From NCBI RefSeq assembly GCF_000521865.1, contig NZ_JAME01000001.1, forward strand, positions 1 to 64,000: a DNA stretch of 64,000 nucleotides, given 5' to 3'. Positions 1 through 8,234 of this stretch are shown here, one piece after another. Each line of letters opens with the position of its first letter. Position 1 is the stretch's first letter. The position numbers and the translations under genes are program-made. Source of the DNA: Roseivivax isoporae LMG 25204 (GTDB taxonomy: Bacteria > Pseudomonadota > Alphaproteobacteria > Rhodobacterales > Rhodobacteraceae). The notes under the pieces are model-generated. The model made no database searches, was not told the DNA's origin, and saw only the letters and a program-made list of their open reading frames with translations.

Positions 1-509
1 ACTTTTCAGGGGAGCAGGTCAGCAGTGCTGAACTGGTTGGCAAGACCCTCGAGAAACTGAACGGGGCAGGAGTGAGGATCGCGCCGGACGATTTCGGGAC
101 CGGCTACGCTTCGCTTTTTCACTTGCGAAATTATCCCGTAGATGTCGTCAAAATCGATCGCAGCTTCGTGCAGGGTATCGGTTCCGGTAAGGGGAACCGG
201 GCGATCATCAGCGCGGTCATCGGTCTTAGTGAGAGTTTCGGCGTGCAGGTGGTCGCTGAGGGGATCGAGACGAAGGAGCAGGCGGATTTCTTGCGGCAGG
301 CTGGCTGTATGGTCGGGCAGGGTTTTCTCTTCTTTAGTCCCGTGGCCGCGAAGCGGGTCCCCGGGTTGATGGATGAACTCCCGGCGAGGCAGGTGATGCC
401 GACCAGTTTCTCGTCAAATACCGTCTCATTGGTTGACAAATCGTCGCCCGGCGACGGCGCGGGGCTGTCCGCTCTCCGCAACGACGGAACTCGTGTGTCA
501 AGGCGCTGA
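1..509 (+). CDS. EAL-domain cyclic-di-GMP phosphodiesterase, C-terminal part (5' end outside window)
   Basis: The reading frame is open from base 3 and runs to a TGA at 507-509, so the gene enters from the left edge and only its last roughly 168 codons are here. The motif DDFGTGYASL, followed by VVKIDRSFV and VVAEGIET and then GQGFLFF, is the second half of an EAL domain, the family that linearises cyclic-di-GMP. About 45 residues of unstructured-looking tail follow the domain. EAL proteins often carry GGDEF, PAS or membrane parts upstream; none can be judged here. It converges on the fumarase gene across 142 bases. Whether the whole protein is an active phosphodiesterase cannot be told, since the EAL signature itself lies outside. 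Confidence 0.9.
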   Translation, partial: FSGEQVSSAELVGKTLEKLNGAGVRIAPDDFGTGYASLFHLRNYPVDVVKIDRSFVQGIGSGKGNRAIISAVIGLSESFGVQVVAEGIETKEQADFLRQAGCMVGQGFLFFSPVAAKRVPGLMDELPARQVMPTSFSSNTVSLVDKSSPGDGAGLSALRNDGTRVSRR

Positions 510-651
510 CAGCTTTGGCGCTAGGCCGGATCGGGCTGCTCAGCCTCGGGGCTCAAACATGTTTCGGGTGTGAATGCCTGCTGGTTGCACCGGCTGGCGC
601 CTTTCGCTGGATGTCACTCAGCTTGAGGATTGGCCAGCCGATCCTTAGCGC

Positions 652-2157
652 TCAACCCGCCCCTTGCGTCCGGCGCCATTGTCGTGGTCCGCTCCGGTGG
701 ATCGAGGTGCCGTTGACGTCGACGGCGACCGTGACGGGCATGTCCTCGACGCGCAGCTCGTAGATCGCCTCCATGCCGAGATCCTCGAAGGCGACCGGCC
801 GGGCGGCGCGGATCGCCTTCGAGACGAGGTAGGCGGCGCCTCCGACCGCGATGAGGTAGGCGGCGCGGTGGCGGCGGATGGCCTCGACGGCGGCGGGCCC
901 GCGTTCGGCCTTGCCGATCATCAGTTTCAGCCCGGTCCCGGCGAGCACGCGGTCGGTGAACTTGTCCATCCGGGACGAGGTGGTCGGGCCCGCGGGTCCG
1001 ATCACCTCGTCGCCCACCGCATCGACGGGCCCGACATAGTAGATCGCGCGGCCCCGCAGGTCGACGGGCAGGGGGTCGCCCGCGTCCAGCATGGCGACCA
1101 TGCGCTCGTGCGCCGCGTCGCGGCCGGTATAGAGCGTGCCCGACAGGAGCACCGTCTCGCCCGGGGTGAGCGCGGCCACGACGTCGTCCGAGAGCGCGTC
1201 GAGGTCGATCCGCCGGGCGCCGGCCCCGGCCTGGTCGAGCAGGATTTCGGGCCAGTCGCCGAGATCCGGCGGGGCGAGCCGCGCAGGGCCCGAGCCGTCG
1301 AGCGTGAAGTGCACGTGCCGCGTGGCGGCGCAGTTCGGGATCAGTCCCACCGGCAGCGACGCGGCATGCGTCGGGAAGGACCGGATCTTGACGTCGAGCA
1401 CCGTCGTCTGCCCGCCGAGCCCCTGTGCGCCGATGCCGAGCGCGTTGACCCGGTCCCAGATCTCGAGCCGCAGCTCCTCGGTCCGGCTCGCGGGGCCCCG
1501 CCGGCGCAGCTCCGCCATGTCGATGGGGTCGTTGAGCGACTGCTTGGCCAGAAGCATCGCGCGGTCCGACGACCCGCCCACGCCGATGCCGAGGATGCCC
1601 GGCGGGCACCATCCGGCGCCGAGCGTCTCCACCGTCTCGACCACCCAGTCGGCGATCGACGCGGAGGGGTTCAGCACGGCGAACTTCGCCTTGTTCTCGG
1701 ACCCGCCGCCCTTGGCCGAGACGTGCACAGACACCTTGTCGCCGGCGACGATCTCGGTCGACAGCATCGCGGGCGTGTTGTCCCCGGAATTGCGCCGCTC
1801 GCCCAGCGGGTCGACCACGACCGAGGCGCGCAGCGGGTTCGTGTCGAGCCGGTAGGCCCGGCGGGTGGCCTCGTCGACCGCCTCCTGCAGCGAGCCCGAC
1901 AGCGCGAGCCGCGCCTCGTGCCCGACCGACAGGAAGATGTTCGCGGTCCCGGTATCCTGGCAGATCGGCCTGTGCCCGATGGCCGCCATGCGGGAATTGA
2001 CGAGGATCTGTGCCATGGCGTCCTTCGCGCCCGGGCTCTCCTCGCGCTGCCACGCGGCGGCCATCGCGCGGATGAAGTCCGGCGGGTGGTAGTACGAGAC
2101 GTATTGCAGCGCGTCGGCGATGCTGTCGATCAGGTCGGCTTCGCGGATCACGGTCAC
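652..2157 (-). CDS. Class I [4Fe-4S] fumarate hydratase family (fumarase or mesaconase)
   Basis: A 501-residue oxygen-sensitive hydro-lyase of the single-chain FumA/FumB type. The three cysteines expected to hold the iron-sulfur cluster are visible: Cys66 in PICQDTGT, Cys184 in GAGWCPPG and Cys276 in IPNCAATRH. The C-terminal beta part has the TTSSRMDKF motif. I chose the GTG at 2157 because it overlaps the citF stop (GTGA) and restores the usual N-terminus; the frame stays open much further upstream but only as shadow of citF. Family members hydrate fumarate to malate, and close relatives hydrate mesaconate to citramalate. Coupling to a citrate-lyase-type gene makes the second substrate, or a citrate/citramalate route, worth considering. 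Substrate is not decided by sequence alone. Confidence 0.92.
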   Translation of the reverse strand: MTVIREADLIDSIADALQYVSYYHPPDFIRAMAAAWQREESPGAKDAMAQILVNSRMAAIGHRPICQDTGTANIFLSVGHEARLALSGSLQEAVDEATRRAYRLDTNPLRASVVVDPLGERRNSGDNTPAMLSTEIVAGDKVSVHVSAKGGGSENKAKFAVLNPSASIADWVVETVETLGAGWCPPGILGIGVGGSSDRAMLLAKQSLNDPIDMAELRRRGPASRTEELRLEIWDRVNALGIGAQGLGGQTTVLDVKIRSFPTHAASLPVGLIPNCAATRHVHFTLDGSGPARLAPPDLGDWPEILLDQAGAGARRIDLDALSDDVVAALTPGETVLLSGTLYTGRDAAHERMVAMLDAGDPLPVDLRGRAIYYVGPVDAVGDEVIGPAGPTTSSRMDKFTDRVLAGTGLKLMIGKAERGPAAVEAIRRHRAAYLIAVGGAAYLVSKAIRAARPVAFEDLGMEAIYELRVEDMPVTVAVDVNGTSIHRSGPRQWRRTQGAG

Positions 2158-3668
2158 GGCGCGGCTTCCTCCACCTGGCGGACCACGTCGGTCACGGTGC
2201 CGTCGCGGTATTCGGACACGGCGACCACCCGGTCGGTCGCGCGCGGCGGGGTCGGCCGGGTCGCGGCGGCGGCGGCCTCGGCGAGAAGCTCCTCGATCCG
2301 CCGGACCGGCAGTCCCGCGCTCTTCAGCCGGTCCTGCAGGTCGGCGCGGCCCGGGTTCACGGCGATCCCGGCATCGGTCACCACCACGTCGACCGTGGCG
2401 CCGGGCGTCGTCAGCGTTCCGACCTCGGGCACGATCTTCGCGTAGCCGCCCGCCGTCAACCGCGTGGTGATGATGGCAAGCCGCGAGCCGGCGGCGGTGT
2501 CCGCGTGCCCGCCCGATCCGCCGATGACGATCCCCCCGGCCTTGGTGGTGACGTTGACGTTGAAGCCGAGATCGATCTCGGTCGCGCCGAGGACCACGGC
2601 GTCGACCCGGTCGACCACTGCGCCGCCCAGATGCGGCGCGGCATAGGTCGCGGCGGACATGGACAGGTGACGCGGGTCGCGCTGGTAGGAACGGACCGCG
2701 TCCAGATCGAAGCACTGCACGTCCATCAGGGTGCGGAACAGGCCCTCGTTCAGCATGCCCACGTGGAACCCGGTGATGCCCCCCGAGCAGAAGCTGCCGG
2801 TGATCTGCCGCCGCGCCATCTCGCGCCCGACGGCGCCGGCGGTGGCGAGCGAGATGCCGCCCGCACCCGTCTGGAACGAGAAGCCCTCGGTCAGAAGCCC
2901 GCTCGCCGCGATCACCGAAGCGGCCTGCGCGCCGATGGCGAGGCTCGGGCCGTCCTCGGCGGGCTTGGTGGTGCCCGATGCGATGCCGTTCGGATCGCCG
3001 ATCCGGTCGACGACGACCACGTGGTCGACCTTGCCCTGCGGGATGTCGATGGGGTGCGCGGGGTAGGGCATCAGGCTGTCGGTCACGGCCACCACGCGGC
3101 GCGCGACCTCCACGTCGGTCATCGGGTAGCCGAGCGTGCCGCAGGCGGTCTTGCCGGCACGTCCCGAGACGTTGCCGAGATCGTCCGCGGCCGGCGCCGC
3201 GACGAAGGCCGCGTCGACGACCAGTTCGCCCGTGTCGAGCGCGCGGGCCCGTCCGCCGTGGGTCCTGAGGACGACGACCTCGGGCACCAGCCCGCGGCTC
3301 ACCGCCTCGCCCACCGGGCCCGAGATGAAGCTGGCCGAGATCCGGCCGACCGTCCCCGAGCGGATATGGTCGATCAGCGGCGCGTGCACCGGAAAGATCG
3401 AGGTGGCCGCCACGTGCAGGTTCTTCAGCCCGCGCCGCGCCAGCGCGTCCATCACCCTGTTCAGCACGCCATCGCCGTTGCGCAGGTGATGGTGGAACGA
3501 GACCGTCGCGCCGTCGGTCAGCTCGCAGGCCGAGATCGCCGCGTCGAGATCGGGAAGCACCTTGGAGGCGCGCGCGGCCTTCTTCCGCGACGCGGACTCC
3601 GTCGCGCGGGACGGCACATGTGCCCGGATGGCGCCATAGCCGTCGACGGTCACCGGAAGGTTCAACAT
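2154..3668 (-). CDS. citF: Citrate lyase alpha subunit (CitF-type acyl-ACP:citrate CoA/ACP-transferase)
   Basis: The 504-residue product matches the usual length of CitF (about 510). Motifs such as SFHHHLRNGD near residue 60, FQTGAGG, FCSGGITG and NVNVTTKAGG are those of the citrate lyase alpha chain. That subunit swaps the acetyl group on the ACP thioester for citrate (or citramalate) before the beta subunit cleaves it. The start ATG at 3668 is preceded by an AGGAGAAC-like site. Its stop overlaps the fumarase GTG by four bases, so the two are translationally coupled. No citE (beta lyase), citD (ACP) or citX/citG is adjacent, so this cluster is incomplete as a citrate lyase. The partner subunits may be elsewhere, or the protein may act as a stand-alone CoA-transferase. 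Confidence 0.9.
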   Translation of the reverse strand: MLNLPVTVDGYGAIRAHVPSRATESASRKKAARASKVLPDLDAAISACELTDGATVSFHHHLRNGDGVLNRVMDALARRGLKNLHVAATSIFPVHAPLIDHIRSGTVGRISASFISGPVGEAVSRGLVPEVVVLRTHGGRARALDTGELVVDAAFVAAPAADDLGNVSGRAGKTACGTLGYPMTDVEVARRVVAVTDSLMPYPAHPIDIPQGKVDHVVVVDRIGDPNGIASGTTKPAEDGPSLAIGAQAASVIAASGLLTEGFSFQTGAGGISLATAGAVGREMARRQITGSFCSGGITGFHVGMLNEGLFRTLMDVQCFDLDAVRSYQRDPRHLSMSAATYAAPHLGGAVVDRVDAVVLGATEIDLGFNVNVTTKAGGIVIGGSGGHADTAAGSRLAIITTRLTAGGYAKIVPEVGTLTTPGATVDVVVTDAGIAVNPGRADLQDRLKSAGLPVRRIEELLAEAAAAATRPTPPRATDRVVAVSEYRDGTVTDVVRQVEEAAP

Positions 3669-3808
3669 GTCGTTCTCCTGCACCTCGTTCGCCCCGGCGG
3701 GATTGCGGCGGCCGGGGCGGCCTGCATGGGATGGATCGGCCTTCGGGCACGGGCCGCCCCTGCGCGCCGCGGTCGCGGCGGGGCAGGGACTGGGCCGTGC
3801 ATCGGCCG

Positions 3809-4558
3809 TCAGACGGTCCGTCCGCCGTCGACCTCGAGCACCACGCCGGTGATGAACCCGGCCTCGTCCGAGGCGAGGTAGAGGCAGGCGCCGGCGACGT
3901 CGCCGGGCTCGGCCAGGCGGCCGAGCGGTACCGTGGCGATGAAGCGCGCGCGGTTCTCCGGCGTGTCCGGCACGCCCATGAAGGATTCGAGCAGCCCCGT
4001 CGCCCCCATGACCGGCGCCACGCAGTTGACCCGGATGCCGTCGGGGGCGAGTTCGACCGCCATCGACCGCGAGAGCAGGTTCACCGCGCCCTTGCTGGAA
4101 TTGTACCACGTGAGGCCGGGCCGCGGCCGGATCCCGGCGGTCGATCCCACGTTGAGGATCACGCCGCCCCCCTGCGCGCGCATGACCGGGACCGCGGCGG
4201 CGCTCATGTGGAAGATCGACTTGACGTTGACCGCGTAGACGCGATCGAACTCGTCCTCCGTGACCTCCAGCATCGGCTTGTTGCGGTGGGTCCAGCCGGC
4301 ATTGTTCACCACGATGTCGAGGCGCCCTCCAAACCGTTCCGCGGCCTCGACCGCGCGGGCGACATCGGCGGCGCTGGTCACGTCGCCGACCACCGCCTGC
4401 GCCGCCTCGCCGATCGCGGCGGCGGTGGCCGTGGCGGCCTCGGCGTTCAGGTCGAGAACCGTCACCCGGGCGCCCTCGCGGGCGAAGACCTTCGCGATCT
4501 CCGCCCCGAAGCCCGCGCCGCCGCCGGTGATCAGGGCGCTCTTTCCGTCAAGTCGCAT
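3809..4558 (-). CDS. SDR-family NAD(P)-dependent oxidoreductase
   Basis: Classical short-chain dehydrogenase of 249 residues. The cofactor loop TGGGAGFG is at residues 11-18, NNAG at 85-88, and the catalytic set is Asn111, Ser139, Tyr152 and Lys156 (YNSSK). Asp36 at the end of the second strand (VLDLN) favours NAD over NADP. The C-terminus IGV-type ending (GVVLEVDGGRTV) is the normal FabG-like finish. It lies 10 bases downstream of the SnoaL-like gene and 140 bases upstream of citF in the same orientation, so it is probably part of one catabolic operon. It likely oxidises a hydroxy intermediate. The substrate cannot be read from the sequence. Confidence 0.9.
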   Translation of the reverse strand: MRLDGKSALITGGGAGFGAEIAKVFAREGARVTVLDLNAEAATATAAAIGEAAQAVVGDVTSAADVARAVEAAERFGGRLDIVVNNAGWTHRNKPMLEVTEDEFDRVYAVNVKSIFHMSAAAVPVMRAQGGGVILNVGSTAGIRPRPGLTWYNSSKGAVNLLSRSMAVELAPDGIRVNCVAPVMGATGLLESFMGVPDTPENRARFIATVPLGRLAEPGDVAGACLYLASDEAGFITGVVLEVDGGRTV

Positions 4559-4568
4559 CGCCTTCCCC

Positions 4569-4994
4569 TCAGCCCAGCATGCCGATCTGCTGTTGGAGAC
4601 CGATATTGTCGATCGCGGGCCATTGTTCGGCGATCTTGCCGTCCTCCATGCGGAAGAGGTCGAGCACGGCGACGTCGAACCGCTTGCCGGTGGCCGCGTG
4701 GTCGCCGAAGGCGCCGGAATGCACGCCCCGGAACTGCAGCCGGACGAGCACCTTGTCGCCTTCGGCCACGGTGTCCTGGATGTCGAGCTCGATCTCCGAG
4801 AAGGCGCCGAGCAAGAGGTCGCCCAGCTGCAGCACGCCTTCGGGGCCGATCACCTCGAAGGGCAGGGTGGAATCGCGGCGCACGTAGGTCGGCGCGACAT
4901 TGGCCTCGAGCCAGTCACGGTCCTTGGACGCGAAGGCCTTGAAGTAGTCCTGCGCCCGCTTGCGGTTGGCCTCGAGGGTGGCGGTATCGGTCAT
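4569..4994 (-). CDS. SnoaL-like / ester-cyclase family small protein
   Basis: A 141-residue NTF2-fold protein. It shows the features of the SnoaL-like polyketide-cyclase/ester-cyclase family: an N-terminal helix pair, VAPTYVRRDS, a central LELDIQD-type strand, GxxF and the C-terminal KIAEQWPAIDNIGLQQQIG. Such proteins catalyse cyclisation, isomerisation or hydrolysis in various catabolic pathways, and many have unknown substrates. I start at ATG 4994 because an AAAGGT ribosome site lies 8 bases upstream; an in-frame ATG at 5009 would add five residues but overlaps that site. It sits between the GST (upstream, 32 bases) and the SDR (10 bases downstream), so it is part of the same transcription unit. 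Confidence 0.82.
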   Translation of the reverse strand: MTDTATLEANRKRAQDYFKAFASKDRDWLEANVAPTYVRRDSTLPFEVIGPEGVLQLGDLLLGAFSEIELDIQDTVAEGDKVLVRLQFRGVHSGAFGDHAATGKRFDVAVLDLFRMEDGKIAEQWPAIDNIGLQQQIGMLG

Positions 4995-5026
4995 GGCGGT
5001 ACCTTTCATGTCCCTGGATATGGGGG

Positions 5027-5974
5027 TCAGGCCGCGGACTGCGCGGCGCTCGACGCGGGCAGGGTCTCAAAACCAGCCCGCGGGAAATGCACGTGGATGC
5101 GCCCGGTCTCGGGCCTTTCGACGGCGACGACGACCTCCTGCTTGTCGGCCGAGACGAGCGTTCCCGACACAGGCACGCGGGCGTTGTCGTCAGGGGTCAC
5201 CGTGACCTGCGTTCCGAGCTTCAGGCCGCTCGGGTCGGCGTCGGCGGCGAAGGTGCTGTCGGGCGTGGCGGCATGTGCCGCGGCCACGGCCTCTTCCGGC
5301 GTCATCTCGGACAGCGTGCCGTGCCCGACTGCCGCGACCCGGTCCATCCAGGCCGTCACGGCGGGGCTCAGCCCGAGCTGGGCGTCGATGGTGTCGGCGC
5401 CGGCATTGGCGCGCAACAGCCACAGCGAGTGATAGCAGGTCAGGTCGGCGGCGCCGAGCGCGTCCCCCGTCAGGTAGGCGCCGGTGCGGCCCAGCATCGA
5501 GTCGAGCCATTCCGCGAACGCGGCCATCTGCTGGACATAGACCGGCAGCATGGGCGCCATCCCCGCCTTCGAGATGTCGTAGCCCAGGTAGTGCTCCTTG
5601 CGATCCTTGAGGAAGGCCTCGGGCAGGTGCTCGCCGATATGCGCGACGAGGACGCCGATGGCCGGCTTCCAGGTCGCCCGGTCCCACCAGAGCGACAGCG
5701 CCTTCGACAGGCCCTCGCCGGTCGGGTAGAGCGTGGGCTCGGGCTGCAGGCGTTCGAGCGCGCGAAAGATCACTTCGGTGTCGCAGTAGACGTCGGCGCC
5801 GATCTGCAGCACGGGCACCCGGCGGTAGCCGCCGGTCAGCGCGTCGAGCAGCGGCCGCGGCGGAACGGCCTCCACCTTGACCGATCTCCACGCCAGCCCC
5901 TTGTGGCCGAGCGCGAGCCGGATCTTCTCGGAAAACGGCGACAGGTCGTAGTGGTGCAGAATGATGTCCGTCAT
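5027..5974 (-). CDS. Glutathione S-transferase with an extra C-terminal beta-rich domain
   Basis: The N-terminal 80 residues form the thioredoxin-like GST domain: HHYDLSPFSEK gives the likely catalytic Ser/Tyr region, RVPVLQIG is the cis-Pro loop and DTEVI binds the glutathione gamma-glutamyl part. The alpha-helical GST-C domain covers residues about 90-225. Unusually, about 75 more residues follow (GLKLGTQVTV to HVHFPRAGF), which look like a small SH3-like beta barrel. A GGGAGGAGGA ribosome site 8 bases before ATG 5974 supports this start. It is the first gene of the operon running down to the fumarase and is divergent from the LysR regulator, which probably controls it. Confidence 0.87.
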   Translation of the reverse strand: MTDIILHHYDLSPFSEKIRLALGHKGLAWRSVKVEAVPPRPLLDALTGGYRRVPVLQIGADVYCDTEVIFRALERLQPEPTLYPTGEGLSKALSLWWDRATWKPAIGVLVAHIGEHLPEAFLKDRKEHYLGYDISKAGMAPMLPVYVQQMAAFAEWLDSMLGRTGAYLTGDALGAADLTCYHSLWLLRANAGADTIDAQLGLSPAVTAWMDRVAAVGHGTLSEMTPEEAVAAAHAATPDSTFAADADPSGLKLGTQVTVTPDDNARVPVSGTLVSADKQEVVVAVERPETGRIHVHFPRAGFETLPASSAAQSAA

Positions 5975-6195
5975 CTGTTGGCTTCCTCCTCCCTCCGGGC
6001 GCCGTTCCGCGCCGCGATACCCCTTGGATAGCAGGCCGCGCGGCGCGGGCGGTAAGACGGGATTGATCACACGGCCATAGGAATTCGTTTTGACCGGCCC
6101 GCGGGGCCCGCCGGCAAGGCGCACGGATCCGCGCGGAAAATTGTCGTTTCTCATCCCGCCAGAGGAAACTACTATCGCTCGCGGGGGAGAGAGCG
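5975..6195. promoter_or_regulatory. Divergent control region between gst operon and LysR regulator
   Basis: The 221-base spacer holds the start signals of both divergent units, the usual place for LysR binding sites. It contains a locally AT-richer patch at 6060-6100 around an EcoRI-like GAATTC dyad, and a strong GC palindrome around 6095-6115 (CCGGC/GCCGG arms). I could not single out a convincing T-N11-A box or sigma-70 promoter. Confidence 0.4.
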
Positions 6196-7146
6196 ATGGA
6201 CGTCAGGCAGCTGAGATACTTCGTGGCGATCGCGGAGGAGGGGTCGCTGTCCGCGGCCGCGCAGCGGGTGAACGTGGCGCAGCCATCGCTGTCGCAGCAC
6301 GTCATCGCGCTCGAGCGCGAGCTCGACGTCAAGCTCCTGGAACGCAGCCCGCGCGGCGTATCTCTCACGCAGTCGGGCGAGGTCCTGCTCAGCCATGCCC
6401 GCGACGTCATCGACGCGCTCGACCGTGCGGCGACCGCCGTCCGGCAATCGGGAACCGAACCGCAGGGCGAGGTCACGTTCGGGCTGCCCAGCTCGATCGC
6501 GATGGTCCTCTCGGTCCCGCTGGCCGAGACGGTCCGGCTTGAACTGCCCAAGGTCCGCCTGCGGGTGATCGACGCGATGAGCGGCTTCATCAAGTCCTGG
6601 CTCGAGGACCAGTCGATCGACCTCGGCATGCTCTACGATCTCGGGTCGGTCCGGCACCTGAGCCACCGCCAGCTGATGACCGAGGAGCTTCATTTCTTCT
6701 CCGCCCCCGATGCCTGGCCGTTCGAGAGCCGCGCGGGCTCTGCGGTCACGCTGGCCGAGCTGGCCGAGGCCGAACTCGTCCTGCCCTCGCCCCATCACGG
6801 GCTCCGGATCATGATCGACCGGGTCCTGAAGTCGCAGGGCGTCGCGCTGAACGTCGCGACCGAGATGGATGGGCTCGGCCAGATCAAGACGCTGGTGGCG
6901 CGGGGCAGCAGCTACACGATCCTCGCCCCGGCCGCCGCGATCGACTTCGTCGAGCGGGGCGAACTGATCATGGCGCCCATCGTGGAGCCGCGGCTCATCC
7001 GCCCGGTCTACCTCGTGCGCAATCCCGCCAAGCCGGTCAGCCGCGCCAGCCAGGAGGTCGAGAGGATCTGCCACGACGTGATCCGGGATCTCGTCGACCG
7101 CGGCATCTGGCAGGCGCTCGAGCCGTCGCAAAGCCTGTCGGGCTGA
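6196..7146 (+). CDS. LysR-family transcriptional regulator
   Basis: A 316-residue LysR-type regulator. The winged helix-turn-helix occupies residues 1-60 (GSLSAAAQRVNVAQPSLSQH is the HTH core), followed by the linker helix and the two-lobed periplasmic-binding-protein-like effector domain from about residue 90. The effector domain resembles regulators of nitrogen/aromatic compound genes (Nac/CynR type) with the motif GEVTFGLPSS. A GGGGGAGAGAG stretch precedes the ATG by a few bases. It is transcribed away from the gst-snoaL-sdr-citF-fumarase set and converges, 9 bases apart, on the end of the Liv-type operon. By position it most likely regulates the divergent catabolic operon; the coinducer is unknown. 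Confidence 0.92.
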   Translation: MDVRQLRYFVAIAEEGSLSAAAQRVNVAQPSLSQHVIALERELDVKLLERSPRGVSLTQSGEVLLSHARDVIDALDRAATAVRQSGTEPQGEVTFGLPSSIAMVLSVPLAETVRLELPKVRLRVIDAMSGFIKSWLEDQSIDLGMLYDLGSVRHLSHRQLMTEELHFFSAPDAWPFESRAGSAVTLAELAEAELVLPSPHHGLRIMIDRVLKSQGVALNVATEMDGLGQIKTLVARGSSYTILAPAAAIDFVERGELIMAPIVEPRLIRPVYLVRNPAKPVSRASQEVERICHDVIRDLVDRGIWQALEPSQSLSG

Positions 7147-7155
7147 CCCAGGGCG

Positions 7156-7521
7156 TCACTCGGCGTCGAAATCGTGGGTAACCACGACCATGTCGCGCGC
7201 CGGCGCGCTGACCTCGAGCCTGAGCGCCCACCGTCCGTGCATGTCGAGCGTCAGGGGCACTGTGTAGCTGCCGGGCGCGTCCCCGGCCTCGGCCGGCACC
7301 GGCGCGATGTTGTGGGCCATCGGCATCGACGGCATGTCGGGCGCGACGGTGAAGACCGCGTCCTCGACCGGCGCGCCGTTGCGGCTGAGCTCGATGGTGC
7401 AGTCGTAGCTCAGCGCGGCGTCGGTCGGGACGCAGTCCGCGACGGCCTCAAGGCGGTCGGCGGCGAGGGCGGGCGCGGCAAGGGACAGCGCCAGCGCCGT
7501 GGCGGTGAAGGTCTTCATCAT
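7156..7521 (-). CDS. Periplasmic FixH/YtkA-like domain protein
   Basis: A 121-residue exported protein. It has a signal peptide (MMKTFTATALALSLAAPALA, cleavage after AxA near residue 20) and a YtkA/FixH-like beta-sandwich. Hallmarks are the MPSMPM motif around residue 68 and PGSYTVPLTLDMHGRW near residues 85-100. Two cysteines (in DCVP and DCTI) could form a disulfide. The Met/His-rich loop suggests metal, possibly copper, contact, which is inference. Its ATG overlaps the TGA of the upstream ATPase gene (ATGA), making it the tenth and last gene of the Liv-type transport operon. Such a protein is not a known transporter subunit, so its role there is open. Confidence 0.75.
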   Translation of the reverse strand: MMKTFTATALALSLAAPALAADRLEAVADCVPTDAALSYDCTIELSRNGAPVEDAVFTVAPDMPSMPMAHNIAPVPAEAGDAPGSYTVPLTLDMHGRWALRLEVSAPARDMVVVTHDFDAE

Positions 7522-8234
7522 GGTGCAACTCCTTCGCGTCGGTCGGTGAAAAGCATCTCTTCCAGCGCCGCGGGATCCCCGAGGTCGCGCGCCGCGCCCT
7601 GGTGCACCGCGCGTCCGTGCCGCAGCGCGAGCACGCGATCGGCGAGGCCGACGGCGCGGCGCAGGTTCTGTTCGACCAGCAGGAGGCCGAGCCCGTCCTG
7701 CCGCAGGGCCGCAAGGATGTCGAAGACACGCGCGGCGGCCGCCGGTGAGAGGCCGAGCGTCGGCTCGTCCAGCAGCAGGAGCCGCGGACCTGCCATCAGC
7801 GCGCGGCCGAGCGCGAGCAGGGTCGCCTCGCCCCCGCTCAGCGTGCCGGCCCGCTGATCGAGCCGGCCGGCGAGCTCCGGCAGCCGGTCGAGCACGTCGG
7901 CCGTGCGGGCGCGGCGCACCGGGCGCCGGGTATTCCGCGCACCGAGCCGCAGCGTCTCGGCCACCGTCAGCGACGGCGCGAGCACCCGGCCCTCGGGCAG
8001 GAGCGCGATGTCGTCCAGCCGATGGAGCGGCATGCCCGTGATGTCGCGGCCTGCCAGGTCCACCCGGCCTCCGGCCGCCGGGGTGAGGCCTGCGATGGCG
8101 CGCACCAGGCTCGACTTGCCGGCGCCGTTCAGACCTGCGAGCAGCAGCACCTCGGCGCGCGATAGGCTCAGCGACACGGCGCGCAGGGCGTGGATGCGGC
8201 CGTACCGCACCGAGAGGTCCGTGACCGTCAGCAC
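7518..8234 (-). CDS. LivF-type ABC transporter ATP-binding protein (set A)
   Basis: A 238-residue nucleotide-binding subunit of the branched-chain amino acid (HAAT) importer family. Walker A is GLNGAGKSS, the signature is LSGGEATLL (the common LSGGEQQ is altered after the glutamate), Walker B is LLLLDEPTLG, and the switch region VEQNLRRA is typical of LivF. The GTG at 8234 is chosen because it overlaps the preceding livG-like stop by seven bases and gives the LivF N-terminus LTVTDLSVRYG. It pairs with the set A LivG, LivM and LivH just upstream. Substrate is unknown: HAAT systems also import aromatic acids, amides and urea. Confidence 0.92.
   Translation of the reverse strand: MLTVTDLSVRYGRIHALRAVSLSLSRAEVLLLAGLNGAGKSSLVRAIAGLTPAAGGRVDLAGRDITGMPLHRLDDIALLPEGRVLAPSLTVAETLRLGARNTRRPVRRARTADVLDRLPELAGRLDQRAGTLSGGEATLLALGRALMAGPRLLLLDEPTLGLSPAAAARVFDILAALRQDGLGLLLVEQNLRRAVGLADRVLALRHGRAVHQGAARDLGDPAALEEMLFTDRREGVAP

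Noticed and set aside
591-639. GGCTGGC/GCCAGCC inverted repeat between the EAL gene and fumarase as a terminator
   Set aside because: The arms are only seven bases and the loop is 35 bases, so a stable hairpin is doubtful.
515-763. Plus-strand 82-codon frame after the EAL gene
   Set aside because: It runs into the antisense of the fumarase gene, lacks a ribosome site and has no motif.
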